Below are positions 22,285 through 30,593 of a stretch of DNA of 33,045 nucleotides, one piece after another (the stretch's first letter is position 1; every line of letters begins with the position of its first letter). A program made the position numbers and the translations under genes. The stretch comes from Phycisphaerales bacterium UBA1910 (lineage in GTDB: Bacteria > Planctomycetota > Phycisphaerae > Phycisphaerales > UBA1924). The stretch spans positions 1-33,045 of the forward strand of contig DDGE01000057.1 of assembly GCA_002337545.1 (NCBI GenBank). The letters are read 5' to 3'. A model generated the notes under the pieces. The model did not search any database and was not told the DNA's origin. It saw only the letters and a program-made list of their open reading frames with translations.

Positions 22285-23166
22285 TCAAGACTCAGCGAGT
22301 GACACCAACGCCGCCTCGATCGCGTCCCGGGTCTGCAACACCCCCAGTGTACCATCACCTTCCCCCCTGTAGTCAAGCGCGATGTTGCCACTGAACCCAA
22401 CGGCCTTTATCGCCCCAACCATGGGTTCGAGCTCGTAGCCGACATGTTTCGCGGGTGCGGCGTCGTCCATTGCCTCGAGTTCCGCCGCCAGAGCGTCCAA
22501 ACCGCTGAGCCCGTCCGCAGCCGCCATCGACTCGTCATCAGGCTCTACTTCTTCGAAAGCGAGGGTCGAAGCGTTGACCACTGTGGCATACGGCGTCAGA
22601 CGACGAAGGTAATGCACCGCATCCCCTGATTCATGCGCCGCCTGGAAATCGGGGAGGGTCCCGATCCGAAATCCGCCGATCGCCTTCACGAGATCCGTCG
22701 TACGATCTGGATCGCTCGTCAGTCCTGCGTGAGGTGAAATCAGGACATTGATGTCCATCGTGTCCGCGCGTTCGAGGACGCTTTTCATGTACTCTGCCAC
22801 CGCATCGAACGCATCATCCGTGTCAGGAGACTTGATCGACATCGATACAGCGTTACACCCGAGCACGCTCCCTGCGATGATCACGCGATGCATCCGATCG
22901 ATGCTCGCTTCGCCCTTGTTTCCACTCAGATCGAGGGGAGTGAGCTCCGAAAGCATCAGACAGGTGCATCCCACCTTATCGCCGTTATCGCGGACCTGCG
23001 CAATCTCCGAGCGTCCCATGCCCTTGAGCAAGTCCGTGGAGAGATTCAGGGCACGCAGATCGAGCTGCTCACGGGTGTACTTCGGAAGGTCTGGCACGCT
23101 CAGCGCGCTCTTGCCCCGTTTCGTGATCAGTGACCGGATCGAGTTCACATTGAGCGAATACATCAT
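22285..23166 (-). CDS. Sugar phosphate isomerase/epimerase-like TIM-barrel protein
   Basis: A 293-residue protein of the xylose isomerase-like TIM-barrel (AP endonuclease 2) superfamily, to judge from INVLISPHAGLTSDP near 138-152, FRIGTLPDFQAA near 166, and the closing GFSGNIALDYRGEGDGTLGVLQTRDAIEA. These positions match the metal-ligand strands of the family, where His, Asp and Glu bind a divalent metal. The early part (NLSTDLLKGMGRSEIAQVRDNGDKVGCTCLMLSEL) fits strands 1-2. Members include epimerases and isomerases; the substrate is unknown. The gene is first in the run toward cmk and pyrD. No ribosome binding site is seen; TACAGT lies eight bases before the ATG. Confidence 0.8.
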   Translation of the reverse strand: MMYSLNVNSIRSLITKRGKSALSVPDLPKYTREQLDLRALNLSTDLLKGMGRSEIAQVRDNGDKVGCTCLMLSELTPLDLSGNKGEASIDRMHRVIIAGSVLGCNAVSMSIKSPDTDDAFDAVAEYMKSVLERADTMDINVLISPHAGLTSDPDRTTDLVKAIGGFRIGTLPDFQAAHESGDAVHYLRRLTPYATVVNASTLAFEEVEPDDESMAAADGLSGLDALAAELEAMDDAAPAKHVGYELEPMVGAIKAVGFSGNIALDYRGEGDGTLGVLQTRDAIEAALVSLAES

Positions 23167-23174
23167 GCGACGAG

Positions 23175-23218
23175 ACTGTAGGCACGCGTATCGGCTTGCG
23201 ATCGGACCGAGCTACAAT
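23175..23218. promoter_or_regulatory. Compact divergent promoter region with two start-proximal -10 boxes
   Basis: Only 57 bp separate the two divergent starts. On the plus strand TACAAT (23213-23218) ends 5 bases before the ATG at 23224. On the minus strand TACAGT (plus-strand 23175-23180) ends 8 bases before the ATG at 23166. No Shine-Dalgarno motif is visible for either gene. Confidence 0.45.
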
Positions 23219-23223
23219 CCGGC

Positions 23224-26200
23224 ATGCCTTCACCCACTGGGATATCCATCAAATCGATCGGGTTTATCGCCGCGGGAATCCTCGCGCTGATTTTCACAGG
23301 CATCATCGTTCTCTCGATGATTGTCGCAAACCCAGCCCCCACAAGCGATCAGGACAATAACTTCCCAGATCCAGAGGACATCATCGATATTGAGCAGACC
23401 CAGACGGGCGGCGCCATGTTTGTGACGATTGTGGATCAGAACGATCCCACGCGCGTCTCCTCCACACTCCGCGCAGATCGATTCGAACCCATTGGCGAAG
23501 GGCGTCGACGCCTCGACCAGCCGGAATCGTGGATATACCTCGACGATGGTCGGGCCGTACGCGTCAATGCCGACACTGCAACCATGCTCATGCCGGATCC
23601 GAACCAGGCCCCAGAATCCGGGACCCTGGAGGGGAACATCATCGTTCGAACTTACGACGCCACGCCTGCACCCGGTGAGCCCGCCCCGGACGACCAGGAA
23701 CCAACCCTGATTGCACGGTTTAATGAGCCGCTCGAGTTTGAACGCCGATACCTCCGGATGCGTTCGCCGGGGCGCTTCGAGATCGAATCCGATCAAGTCG
23801 ATTTCTCGGGGGTCGACCTGACCGTCATCTTCAATAACCTGAAAGACCGGATTGAGCTTATCGATGTGGAGCAGGGCGATCAGATCGTCTTCCACACCGA
23901 TCGCATCGCGTCTGACAATGACAACACGCCCGCCCAATCAACGAGCGAACCGGAATCCGTCCCTCAACCTGGCAATCAGGATCCCACAACAATCGCGGCA
24001 TCCCAAACCCCAACAGAGACGGACGCCCCCCAAACCGCATCCGCGTCGCCTGAAACCCAGCATTATCGCATCGCACTCGAATCAGAGGTCCGCGCCGAAC
24101 TCTCCGGATCGGGCCGTGTCCTTGCGGACACACTGACCCTCTGGGCAACACTGATCGACGGACGGATCCCCGAAGATGCGGCCCGTCGCGTGATGCTCGC
24201 GTCTCAAACAGCGTCCACTCAGCCCGCTACCGAATCTTCGGCATCACCATCGGCACCCGGCACGGCTCCCTCTACCCAAAGCACTCCGGTACCCGCAACC
24301 ACCGAGGGGCTCGTGGTGACCTGGTCGGGCCCCATGCGCATTCGACCGATCGATGATGACCTCCCCCCAGAGCTTGAGCACGACCATCTCTCGCTCCGTC
24401 TGGATTCCGATGAGGGGACCGGAATTGCGATGCAAGCTCCCGATCGTGGTTTCACTGGGCAAGCGAAATCGCTCACCTACTTCGCGACACGCGCGATCGC
24501 CCAACTGGAGGGCCAGCCCAGCGAGACCGGAATCATCAAGCTCGATGTCGAGGATACCGGAACGCTCTATGCCGAGTCGCTCCGAGCAAATCTTGCGAAC
24601 GGCCAGATCGATATGCGACGACGCGGGTCCATCGCCACACACAGCGATGACCCAGAACTCGTTGCCTCAGTCCGCTGGAAGGATCGCGCACAGATCGAGT
24701 TCGCGATCGATGATTCAGGTGCGATCACCCAGAGACTCAAGAGCGCCAGATTTGAAGGCGCTGCGATCGCTGAACAAGCGGGCAACTCCGTCGGCGCACG
24801 CGCGATTCATGCAGAGCTCAACCCAGAACTCCCACCCGCTTCTGCACTCACTCAGATCGTTCTGAATGACGGAGTCATTGCCAGCGCCGAGAAACAAACA
24901 CTGACCGGCAAAACCGTCACGATCGATTTCGATCCCGATGCAGATCCCAACGCCTCACCACACCCAGTGCGGGTTACTTCCATCGGATCCTCGATGGGAC
25001 GCACAACTGACCAGATGCTCCGTGCGGACGACATGCACGCGGATCTCGTTCGTGATGCGGCAGGACAGACCCGGATCAGCAATGCTCGGGCTGTCGGTAG
25101 CGTGAACTACAGAGACAGCTCACGCACGACCGCACGCGCCGACGAACTCGAAGCAGACGGCATCAACGAGATCATCGTCCTGAAGGGTGATGAGGCCCAG
25201 GCTTCACAGGCAGGATCCACGATCACCGGACCGCACATCATCCTCCGCGCAAAGCGCCGTAGCATTGAAGTCGTCGGCCCGGGCACCTTCGATCACGATA
25301 TCGCCGTGAATAATGCACCCGATGCCCCCAAAGGCCTCAACGGGAATGTCAACGCGCGATGGTCTGAGTCGATGAGGTTTGAAGACACGCTGGGCACCGT
25401 CGAGTGCAAAGGCGATGTCCGCGTCATCTCCACGCCAGACGCCCTTACCCGTGACACGCTCAAGGCGGATCGAGTAACGATCAAACTCACACCCATTCCC
25501 ACCAACGACCGCATCGCGAATGCGAATCCGCCCGAACGAGAACTCATCAGCGCCCGGGCCGCAGGGCGTGCCGATCCGGGCGCCGACCCCATCTATGCGT
25601 CTGTTGAATCTCGGACCTACGCCGCGAGCGATCCAGAACGCGCCGAGGGCGTGCTCTACCTAGAGGGTGCTCAGATCCTCGCGGACAATGAAAACCAAAC
25701 CCTCACCGTCCCGGGTGCGGGGACTCTGCTCATCCTCGATCGTCAACAGGATGAGAATGCTCCTGACTCGAACCGCCCGATGGATGGCTCAGGTCTCACA
25801 CGATTCACATGGGCATCCCGGATGGTTCTTGATCGCCCGATGGGCAAGGGCACATTCACCGGCTCCGTCGCGGTCGATCACAAATCCCTCGTGTCCAACA
25901 AGCGTGCAACGCTGAACACCGACTCACTCGTCGCGTTCTTCGAGACTGACCCAGCCGAGGATCCCTCACAGGTCGCAACCGGTACCAATACACTCCGTTC
26001 AGCGATCGCCGAAGGACAGGTCCGGTTTATCTATGCAGGTTCAGAACTGCTGAGCGATCGTGCGGAATACGACGCGATCGAGGATTCGCTCTTCGCGAGC
26101 GCACTCGATACAAACCGCGTGACGCTCTATCGCAATGACGGCTCTGCGCCGACCTCAGCGAGGACCATCTTCTGGGATCTCGCAAAGGACCAACTCCGAA

Positions 26201-26241
26201 TAAACGCCCCGTCGCCCGTGCGGACATTGCCCGGCGGGTAA
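23224..26241 (+). CDS. Large LptC/OstA-like envelope protein
   Basis: A 1005-residue protein anchored by one N-terminal helix (about 11-35), with the rest in the periplasm. Residues about 60-210 look like LptC: a beta-rich stretch with STLRADRFEPI, DDGRAVRVNADTATM, LEGNIIVRTYD and SDQVDFSGVDLTVIFN. A Pro/Thr/Ser/Gln-rich linker follows at about 238-275 and another at 325-360. From about 480 on, repeated short beta segments of the OstA/LptA kind occur: ADDMHADLV, ARADELEADG, AEGQVRFIYAGSELLSDRAEYDAIEDSLFA. LptA and LptC form the periplasmic bridge that carries lipopolysaccharide to the outer membrane. Here both parts seem joined in one long chain. No other lpt gene is in the window. Assignment rests on pattern, not on an alignment. 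Confidence 0.7.
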   Translation: MPSPTGISIKSIGFIAAGILALIFTGIIVLSMIVANPAPTSDQDNNFPDPEDIIDIEQTQTGGAMFVTIVDQNDPTRVSSTLRADRFEPIGEGRRRLDQPESWIYLDDGRAVRVNADTATMLMPDPNQAPESGTLEGNIIVRTYDATPAPGEPAPDDQEPTLIARFNEPLEFERRYLRMRSPGRFEIESDQVDFSGVDLTVIFNNLKDRIELIDVEQGDQIVFHTDRIASDNDNTPAQSTSEPESVPQPGNQDPTTIAASQTPTETDAPQTASASPETQHYRIALESEVRAELSGSGRVLADTLTLWATLIDGRIPEDAARRVMLASQTASTQPATESSASPSAPGTAPSTQSTPVPATTEGLVVTWSGPMRIRPIDDDLPPELEHDHLSLRLDSDEGTGIAMQAPDRGFTGQAKSLTYFATRAIAQLEGQPSETGIIKLDVEDTGTLYAESLRANLANGQIDMRRRGSIATHSDDPELVASVRWKDRAQIEFAIDDSGAITQRLKSARFEGAAIAEQAGNSVGARAIHAELNPELPPASALTQIVLNDGVIASAEKQTLTGKTVTIDFDPDADPNASPHPVRVTSIGSSMGRTTDQMLRADDMHADLVRDAAGQTRISNARAVGSVNYRDSSRTTARADELEADGINEIIVLKGDEAQASQAGSTITGPHIILRAKRRSIEVVGPGTFDHDIAVNNAPDAPKGLNGNVNARWSESMRFEDTLGTVECKGDVRVISTPDALTRDTLKADRVTIKLTPIPTNDRIANANPPERELISARAAGRADPGADPIYASVESRTYAASDPERAEGVLYLEGAQILADNENQTLTVPGAGTLLILDRQQDENAPDSNRPMDGSGLTRFTWASRMVLDRPMGKGTFTGSVAVDHKSLVSNKRATLNTDSLVAFFETDPAEDPSQVATGTNTLRSAIAEGQVRFIYAGSELLSDRAEYDAIEDSLFASALDTNRVTLYRNDGSAPTSARTIFWDLAKDQLRINAPSPVRTLPGG

Positions 26242-26262
26242 AACGACAATCCACTCGACGGC

Positions 26263-27138
26263 TTACTTGTTTGCGTGGGCGCCCTGATGCACTTTCTCCT
26301 GAGAGTGCTCAACCCATGAATGCCCGATGGGCACCCCAAGCAACGCCCCCATCACCCATGCCACGGGTGAAACGATAACGAACCCCGGAAGAGTGCCTCT
26401 GAGCACCATCTCCTCCATAGATCCAAACCCGGGATAGACAATCGTCACCAGCGGGAAAATCACCCCGGCAATCATCACGCCCAGCATCACCGGCGCGAAT
26501 GGTGTGCCCGTGTGCCCTTCCTTGCCCTGCATAGAGGCCGCGGCCATGCTTCCAGCAACGCCCGCCACAATACCACCGATAAAGCCAACTCCAGTCGATT
26601 GCCCAGGGAAGTCGTACGCGCCCATGAAGAGCGACACCAATCCCGCGACGAGAAACGCAGCCCCCATCGCCGATAGCATCGGTGCCTGACGCAACCATCC
26701 CGACAAACGCTTGAGCGAGTAGCTCGACAGAGGATCGTTTTCGTCGTTCGCACTGACAATGACCCCTGCGATCATCACGAACGCGATCAGGACCGCAGCC
26801 TCAATCGCGAGCTTGATTGATGTCCCCACCTCGGGCGCGAGCATGTAGACCTGCCCGATTCGTCCGCTGGTCCAAGCGACCCACCCGAGCACAAACCCCA
26901 TCGCGAGAAAACCCTCTCGCCGCCCGCCGAGCAAACTCCCGATCACGCCGGCGATGCAGGTCAGGGCACCGACGCACACCAACGCGATCAGCCCCGAAAC
27001 GAACGCGTTGCTCGTCAACAAGGTGTGCGCCCCGGATCCATCGAGCGCGTTGAGTCCCCCTGCTATCGAGGCCGCGATCGGTCCAATCAAGGCAAGCGCG
27101 AGCGCCCGGCTGATCCATTGTCGGAGGATTTTGATCAT
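26263..27138 (-). CDS. Polytopic membrane protein of unknown function
   Basis: A 291-residue protein with about seven or eight hydrophobic segments, for example ALALALIGPIAASIAGG near 13-28, GLIALVCVGALTCIAGVIGSLLGG near 49-72, AAVLIAFVMIAGVIV near 114-128, AMGAAFLVAGLVSLFMGAY near 157-175 and GFVIVSPVAWVMGALLGVPIG near 252-272. Gly- and Ala-rich packing motifs (GGIVAGVAGSMAAASM) suggest tightly packed helices. The tail is hydrophilic and His-containing. I do not recognise a family. Its start faces the next membrane-protein gene across a 58-bp divergent promoter region, and its end lies 21 bp from the convergent LptC-like gene. Confidence 0.82.
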   Translation of the reverse strand: MIKILRQWISRALALALIGPIAASIAGGLNALDGSGAHTLLTSNAFVSGLIALVCVGALTCIAGVIGSLLGGRREGFLAMGFVLGWVAWTSGRIGQVYMLAPEVGTSIKLAIEAAVLIAFVMIAGVIVSANDENDPLSSYSLKRLSGWLRQAPMLSAMGAAFLVAGLVSLFMGAYDFPGQSTGVGFIGGIVAGVAGSMAAASMQGKEGHTGTPFAPVMLGVMIAGVIFPLVTIVYPGFGSMEEMVLRGTLPGFVIVSPVAWVMGALLGVPIGHSWVEHSQEKVHQGAHANK

Positions 27139-27144
27139 GACCGT

Positions 27145-27190
27145 ATCATCGACCCAAACACGCGCCGGGGCAAGCAGATTCGTGTACCAT
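27145..27190. promoter_or_regulatory. Compact divergent promoter region, both -10 boxes six bases from an ATG
   Basis: On the minus strand TTGCCC (plus-strand 27168-27173) and GATGAT (27145-27150) are 17 bp apart and GATGAT ends six bases before the ATG at 27138. On the plus strand TACCAT (27185-27190) ends six bases before the ATG at 27197. Neither gene has a visible ribosome binding site, so both mRNAs may begin at the start codon. Confidence 0.45.
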
Positions 27191-27196
27191 CATGCC

Positions 27197-28336
27197 ATGA
27201 GCTCGTCACGCCCCCAATCCTCCACCAACACACAACGCCCCCTCCGCGAACCGGATGTGATGCTCTCGGATCTTACGGATGAACTCATCTGGCCCCGCAT
27301 CCTGCGAGCACCAGCGCTCGCGATCGCACCCAATCGCTTGCTCTCTGGGTGCTTGGGCGTGTTCCTGATCGCGCTCATCCTCAATATCTACAACTGGTTA
27401 CGATCGATTTCGAATCCAAGAGACGCGTTCTCACAAGCGGATCTGATCGCTCCGACGATCTCCGAGCGATTCGAAGGAATCATGCAAGCCATCATCACCC
27501 TCGACGCACCCGCGTTCGCCGGCCAGATCGAACTGGCCATCATGGCACTGCGGAACAGTGTCATGAATAATCTTGTTCTAACGCTGCTGCTCGGGATCCC
27601 GATCATCGTCGTTATCGCGCTCGTAGGCGGGGCGATATCTCGCTCCGTTGCGTTCGAGTTTGCCCAAGGGCGATTCGCATCCCGTGAAGAAACCGTCCAC
27701 TTCACGCTCCAACGCTCGCGTCAGTACATCTACGCCCTGATCGCACCGATCCTGTTTGCCTCGGCCCTCATGTTCATTATCGCGCTCGGTGGCCTGCTTC
27801 TCAGCTTTCCCGTCCTCGACATCCTCGGTGGCATCCTCTACCCCATCGCCCTCATCCTCGGCGCGATCGCGACAATCGTTCTCGTCCTCCATGTTGTCGC
27901 TTCACCAATGATCATTCCTGCATTAAGTATCGAAGGCACAGATGCATTCGACGCGATCCAACGCTGTTATGCCTATGTCATTGGCCGACCTATTCGCTAC
28001 TTCGCATACGCGATCTTGCTGAGCATCGTGGGCTTCCTCGCCGCGAGCGTCTTCACGATGATCATCGGACTATCCATGGAGATGACGGACTGGTCCCTCA
28101 ACTTCTTTTTCAGCCACTCCATCGAGAGCGCACTCACCGGTGAGGGGGATCTCGGCGCAACCAAGTCTCTCGCACACAGCGCGATTGAAGCCTTCAGAGG
28201 CGTTCTCAGGATTCTTATCGCCGGGTACTTTGTGTCGCTCTTTTACACCAGCGGCACTCTTCTCTACCTCGCGATCAGACGCATATGCGATGGCCAGGGT
28301 ATCACAGAGATCTGGGAGCCTGTCGAAGAGGCCTGA
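27197..28336 (+). CDS. Six-TM membrane protein of unknown function
   Basis: A 379-residue protein with a hydrophilic N-terminus (about 47 residues) and hydrophobic segments at about 48-67, 125-147, 179-201, 207-232, 268-291 and 338-362. The stretch SIEGTDAFDAIQRCYAYVIGRPIRY (about 244-268) between helices 4 and 5 is of a kind seen in membrane proteins whose cytoplasmic loop carries a DAIxRxYxY motif; I cannot put a firm family name to it. The ATG at 27197 is chosen over an upstream in-frame ATG at 26954 because the latter would overlap the whole divergent neighbour's start. The stop codon abuts that of truB on the other strand. Confidence 0.82.
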   Translation: MSSSRPQSSTNTQRPLREPDVMLSDLTDELIWPRILRAPALAIAPNRLLSGCLGVFLIALILNIYNWLRSISNPRDAFSQADLIAPTISERFEGIMQAIITLDAPAFAGQIELAIMALRNSVMNNLVLTLLLGIPIIVVIALVGGAISRSVAFEFAQGRFASREETVHFTLQRSRQYIYALIAPILFASALMFIIALGGLLLSFPVLDILGGILYPIALILGAIATIVLVLHVVASPMIIPALSIEGTDAFDAIQRCYAYVIGRPIRYFAYAILLSIVGFLAASVFTMIIGLSMEMTDWSLNFFFSHSIESALTGEGDLGATKSLAHSAIEAFRGVLRILIAGYFVSLFYTSGTLLYLAIRRICDGQGITEIWEPVEEA

Positions 28337-29074
28337 TCATTCCGCGTCCTCAAACAACGCAGGATCGAGCGTCAAAGACCATGGATCCAACGGGTCGGGC
28401 AGTTCATCGAGCGTGATCGCGTCATCGATCGAGAACCGCCCCACACGGGTGCGCCGCAAAGCAGTCAGAACACCGCCCGCCCCAAGTTCTGATCCGATAT
28501 CCCGCCCCAGCGATCGGATATAAGTCCCCTTCCCACAGGTGACCCGGATCACGAGCGTTGGCCATTTGTACGACACGATCTCAATGTCATCAATGCGAAT
28601 AGGACGCGCTTCCAGTTCAACGAGTTCTCCTCGTCTCGCCATCGCGTACGCTCGTTTGCCATTGACCTTGATCGCGGAATAGGCCGGGGGTTTCTGCAGG
28701 ACATTTCCAGTCCATTTGGCGCACGCGTCTTTCACCTCGTCAATCGTCGGCACACGATCAACACGCACATCTTCCATCTCACCCTCCAGATCATCCGTAT
28801 CCGAGAGCCGTGAGAGATCGATCGTGGTGTCGTACTCCTTCACACCGACCATAACCTGATCGCTCCGCTTAGTTGCCTTCCCGACAAGCACCACAAGCAC
28901 CCCGCTGGCGAGTGGATCAAGGGTACCCCCATGCCCCACTTTCACGCGTTTGGGAGCGCCGCCTGCCTTGAGTTTCCCCCGCACCCTCGCGCACACCTGC
29001 ATAGACGACAAGCCGAGAGGTTTATCGATCACAAGGACGCCTTCGATGGGTTGCTGATCCTGCGGTGCATTCAT
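28337..29074 (-). CDS. truB: tRNA pseudouridine(55) synthase
   Basis: A 245-residue TruB enzyme that converts uridine 55 in the T-loop of tRNAs to pseudouridine. The N-terminal GVLVIDKPLGLSSMQV is typical, and the catalytic Asp53 lies in KVGHGGTLDPLASGVLVV. YDTTIDLSRLSDTDDLEGE, QKPPAYSAIKVNGKRAY and VTCGKGTYIRSLGRDIG are further family blocks, the last one containing the conserved Arg of the active site. The C-terminal PUA domain found in E. coli TruB is missing or very short, so this is a compact form. Usual neighbours such as rbfA or ribF are absent from the window. The ATG at 29074 lacks a strong ribosome binding site. Confidence 0.95.
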   Translation of the reverse strand: MNAPQDQQPIEGVLVIDKPLGLSSMQVCARVRGKLKAGGAPKRVKVGHGGTLDPLASGVLVVLVGKATKRSDQVMVGVKEYDTTIDLSRLSDTDDLEGEMEDVRVDRVPTIDEVKDACAKWTGNVLQKPPAYSAIKVNGKRAYAMARRGELVELEARPIRIDDIEIVSYKWPTLVIRVTCGKGTYIRSLGRDIGSELGAGGVLTALRRTRVGRFSIDDAITLDELPDPLDPWSLTLDPALFEDAE

Positions 29075-29105
29075 GGTCCGAGACTCTAGTCAATTGGGAA
29101 GATAC

Positions 29106-29136
29106 AAAAACCACACCGCCCGAAACACTCGGGCGG
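29106..29136 (-). terminator. Intrinsic terminator downstream of the AhpD-like gene
   Basis: CCGCCCGA (29116-29123) and TCGGGCGG (29129-29136) form a perfect 8-bp stem with a 5-base loop. On the minus strand the stem is followed after GTGTGG by TTTTT (plus-strand A-run at 29106-29110). It separates the upstream minus-strand transcript from truB. Confidence 0.85.
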
Positions 29137-29311
29137 CGTGGCGCAGGAAATGGGGTGATCTGCAGGTTCGTACGCCCGTGAGCGAACGAACGGTATTTCA
29201 TGTGGCCGGGCACCGGACCCGGGGCCCGGCCTGCGATGCCTCGGAGAGGGGTACAAGGCATCGCGTGGTTGAAAGGCGGTTCGGTCTATCCATCCCGCAC
29301 GGTTTCGCTCG
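29137..29311 (-). other. Structured gene-free stretch after the AhpD-like gene
   Basis: Three hairpins follow one another between the AhpD-like stop and its terminator: GCGATGCCT/AGGCATCGC (29233-29264, 9 bp, 14-base loop), GCCGGGC/GCCCGGC (29205-29230, 7 bp, 12-base loop) and GTTCG/CGAAC (29166-29187). A minus-strand frame in this stretch could encode MKYRSFAHGR..., but it runs through the terminator and past the truB start and is not credible. The stretch is either a structured 3' UTR or a small RNA. Confidence 0.45.
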
Positions 29312-29860
29312 TCAGACCGCGGCCGATGCAACGAGTTCGACTTCCGGGAAGTCATTTTCTGTCTCGATCGCGTGGTTCATGTAGTTCGTAAACAGGTTGA
29401 AGGTTGTAATCGCGATGACTTCAAGAACTTCCGATTCGCTCAGGTGCTCGTGTGCCTTGGCGAAATCGTTGTCACTGATGAACCCACGCCCGCCAACAAC
29501 CGCTCGTGCGAAGTCGATCGCTGCCTGTGTCTTGGGATCATTGGACTGGCCGTTTCTGTTCAGTTCGCGCTCTTCTTCGCTCAAACCAACCATCTTCCCA
29601 ATCACATTGTGGGCCGACACGCAGTATCCGCATTGAGAAAAGTTTGCGATCGCCAAAGCCAGCGACTCGCCGACCTGATCACCCAGGACGCCCGTCGAAA
29701 GAGCTTCTTTCTGATTGACATAGCTGTTGAGGGCCGCGGGTGATTTCCCGAGGGTTCCCAGCAGGTTTGGGACCTTGCCGAGCTGCGCCTTGATCCCCTC
29801 GAGGGTGCCTTTGGTGGATTCAGGTGCGTTTTCGATTGTGGTCGGCTCGATGCGTGCCAT
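29312..29860 (-). CDS. AhpD/carboxymuconolactone decarboxylase family peroxidase-like protein
   Basis: A 182-residue all-helical protein of the AhpD-like/CMD superfamily. The redox motif CGYCVSAHN gives CxxC at 77-80 and His84, as in alkylhydroperoxidase AhpD; such proteins reduce peroxides or disulfides. FARAVVGGRG and EVIAITTFNLFTNYMNHAIETENDFPEV are further family stretches of the YurZ/Atu0492-like kind. I start at the ATG at 29860, with GGAGAG five bases upstream; an in-frame start at 29896 would add 12 residues. It is divergent from a TetR-type regulator gene, and the palindromic site between them suggests that the regulator controls it in response to a reactive compound. It is followed by three hairpins and a terminator. 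Confidence 0.93.
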   Translation of the reverse strand: MARIEPTTIENAPESTKGTLEGIKAQLGKVPNLLGTLGKSPAALNSYVNQKEALSTGVLGDQVGESLALAIANFSQCGYCVSAHNVIGKMVGLSEEERELNRNGQSNDPKTQAAIDFARAVVGGRGFISDNDFAKAHEHLSESEVLEVIAITTFNLFTNYMNHAIETENDFPEVELVASAAV

Positions 29861-29917
29861 GTAACTCTCCATCTGGTCGTGAAAGTAGATTGTCAATCAG
29901 TTTCCTTGGATGCATTC

Positions 29918-29946
29918 TTGCGAACGCACGGGACACACGGTAGAAT
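29918..29946 (+). promoter_or_regulatory. Promoter of the TetR-type gene
   Basis: TTGCGA (29918-29923) and TAGAAT (29941-29946) are separated by exactly 17 bp, matching a sigma-70-type promoter at 4 of 6 and 5 of 6 positions. The start would fall near 29953, inside the palindromic operator, about 43 bases before the ATG. Confidence 0.7.
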
Positions 29947-29961
29947 AGACCAACCTGTCTG
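29946..29961. promoter_or_regulatory. Putative TetR-family operator
   Basis: TAGAC (29946-29950) and GTCTG (29957-29961) form an inverted repeat around six bases, TAGACCAACCTGTCTG. One base differs from a perfect TAGAC-N6-GTCTA, a layout known for NemR-type regulators of electrophile response. It overlaps the end of the -10 box and the start point of the tetR-like gene, as expected for autorepression, and lies in the divergent gap shared with the AhpD-like gene. Confidence 0.6.
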
Positions 29962-29995
29962 TTTATTTCCACCCTCTTGAGAAAAATCAATACCG

Positions 29996-30586
29996 ATGCC
30001 TCCTTCCAAAAAACAACACCTCATTTCCTGTGCTCGGCGACTATTTGAGTCTGAGGGCTTCCACACCACCGGGATTGACCGGATCCTGGAAGAAGCTGGC
30101 GTCGCCAAAATGACCCTCTACAACAACTTTGGGTCAAAAGACATGCTGATCGTCGCGGTCCTCAACGACACGAGTCAGGATATGCTCAATCGCCTCAGCG
30201 CATCCGTCACGCACATAAACGATCCATATGAGCAAATTCTGGGCATCTTTGATGCTCTTGCACAGTGGCATGATTCCGATGATTTCTGCGGGTGTATGTT
30301 CCAGGCGGCCGTCGCGGAGTTCCCTGACCCCGAATCCGAACCTGCGAAAGCTGCACAATCGCACTTGCTCCGTCTGACAGAACTCTTCTACGGGCTCTGC
30401 ATTCGCGCGGAGCTGGACGATGCACGAACACTCTCATCCATGCTGGCCATGATCGCAAGCGGCGCGAACTGCACCGCTAGACAGATCCGTACAGATCTTC
30501 CTGCGAAGCATGCACGACAGATCGCGGAGATTCTGCTTGAACGCGCCTGCTCACGCCCACTGTCGTCCAGTACCATCGCAAACTGA
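29996..30586 (+). CDS. TetR/AcrR family transcriptional regulator
   Basis: A 196-residue one-component repressor. The N-terminal helix-turn-helix is typical: LISCARRLFESEGFHTTGIDRILEEAGVAKMTLYNNFGSKDMLI at about 9-52. The C-terminal domain, with CGCMFQAAVAEFPDPESEPAKAA near 98-120, resembles the C-terminal domain of YxaF/LmrA- or NemR-like members and contains Cys in CGCMF that could sense reactive compounds. A pair of Cys near this position is inference as a sensor. The gene is divergent from the AhpD-like gene and has a good promoter overlapped by a palindrome. No strong ribosome binding site is seen before the ATG. Inducer unknown. Confidence 0.92.
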   Translation: MPPSKKQHLISCARRLFESEGFHTTGIDRILEEAGVAKMTLYNNFGSKDMLIVAVLNDTSQDMLNRLSASVTHINDPYEQILGIFDALAQWHDSDDFCGCMFQAAVAEFPDPESEPAKAAQSHLLRLTELFYGLCIRAELDDARTLSSMLAMIASGANCTARQIRTDLPAKHARQIAEILLERACSRPLSSSTIAN

Positions 30587-30593
30587 CGATCGT

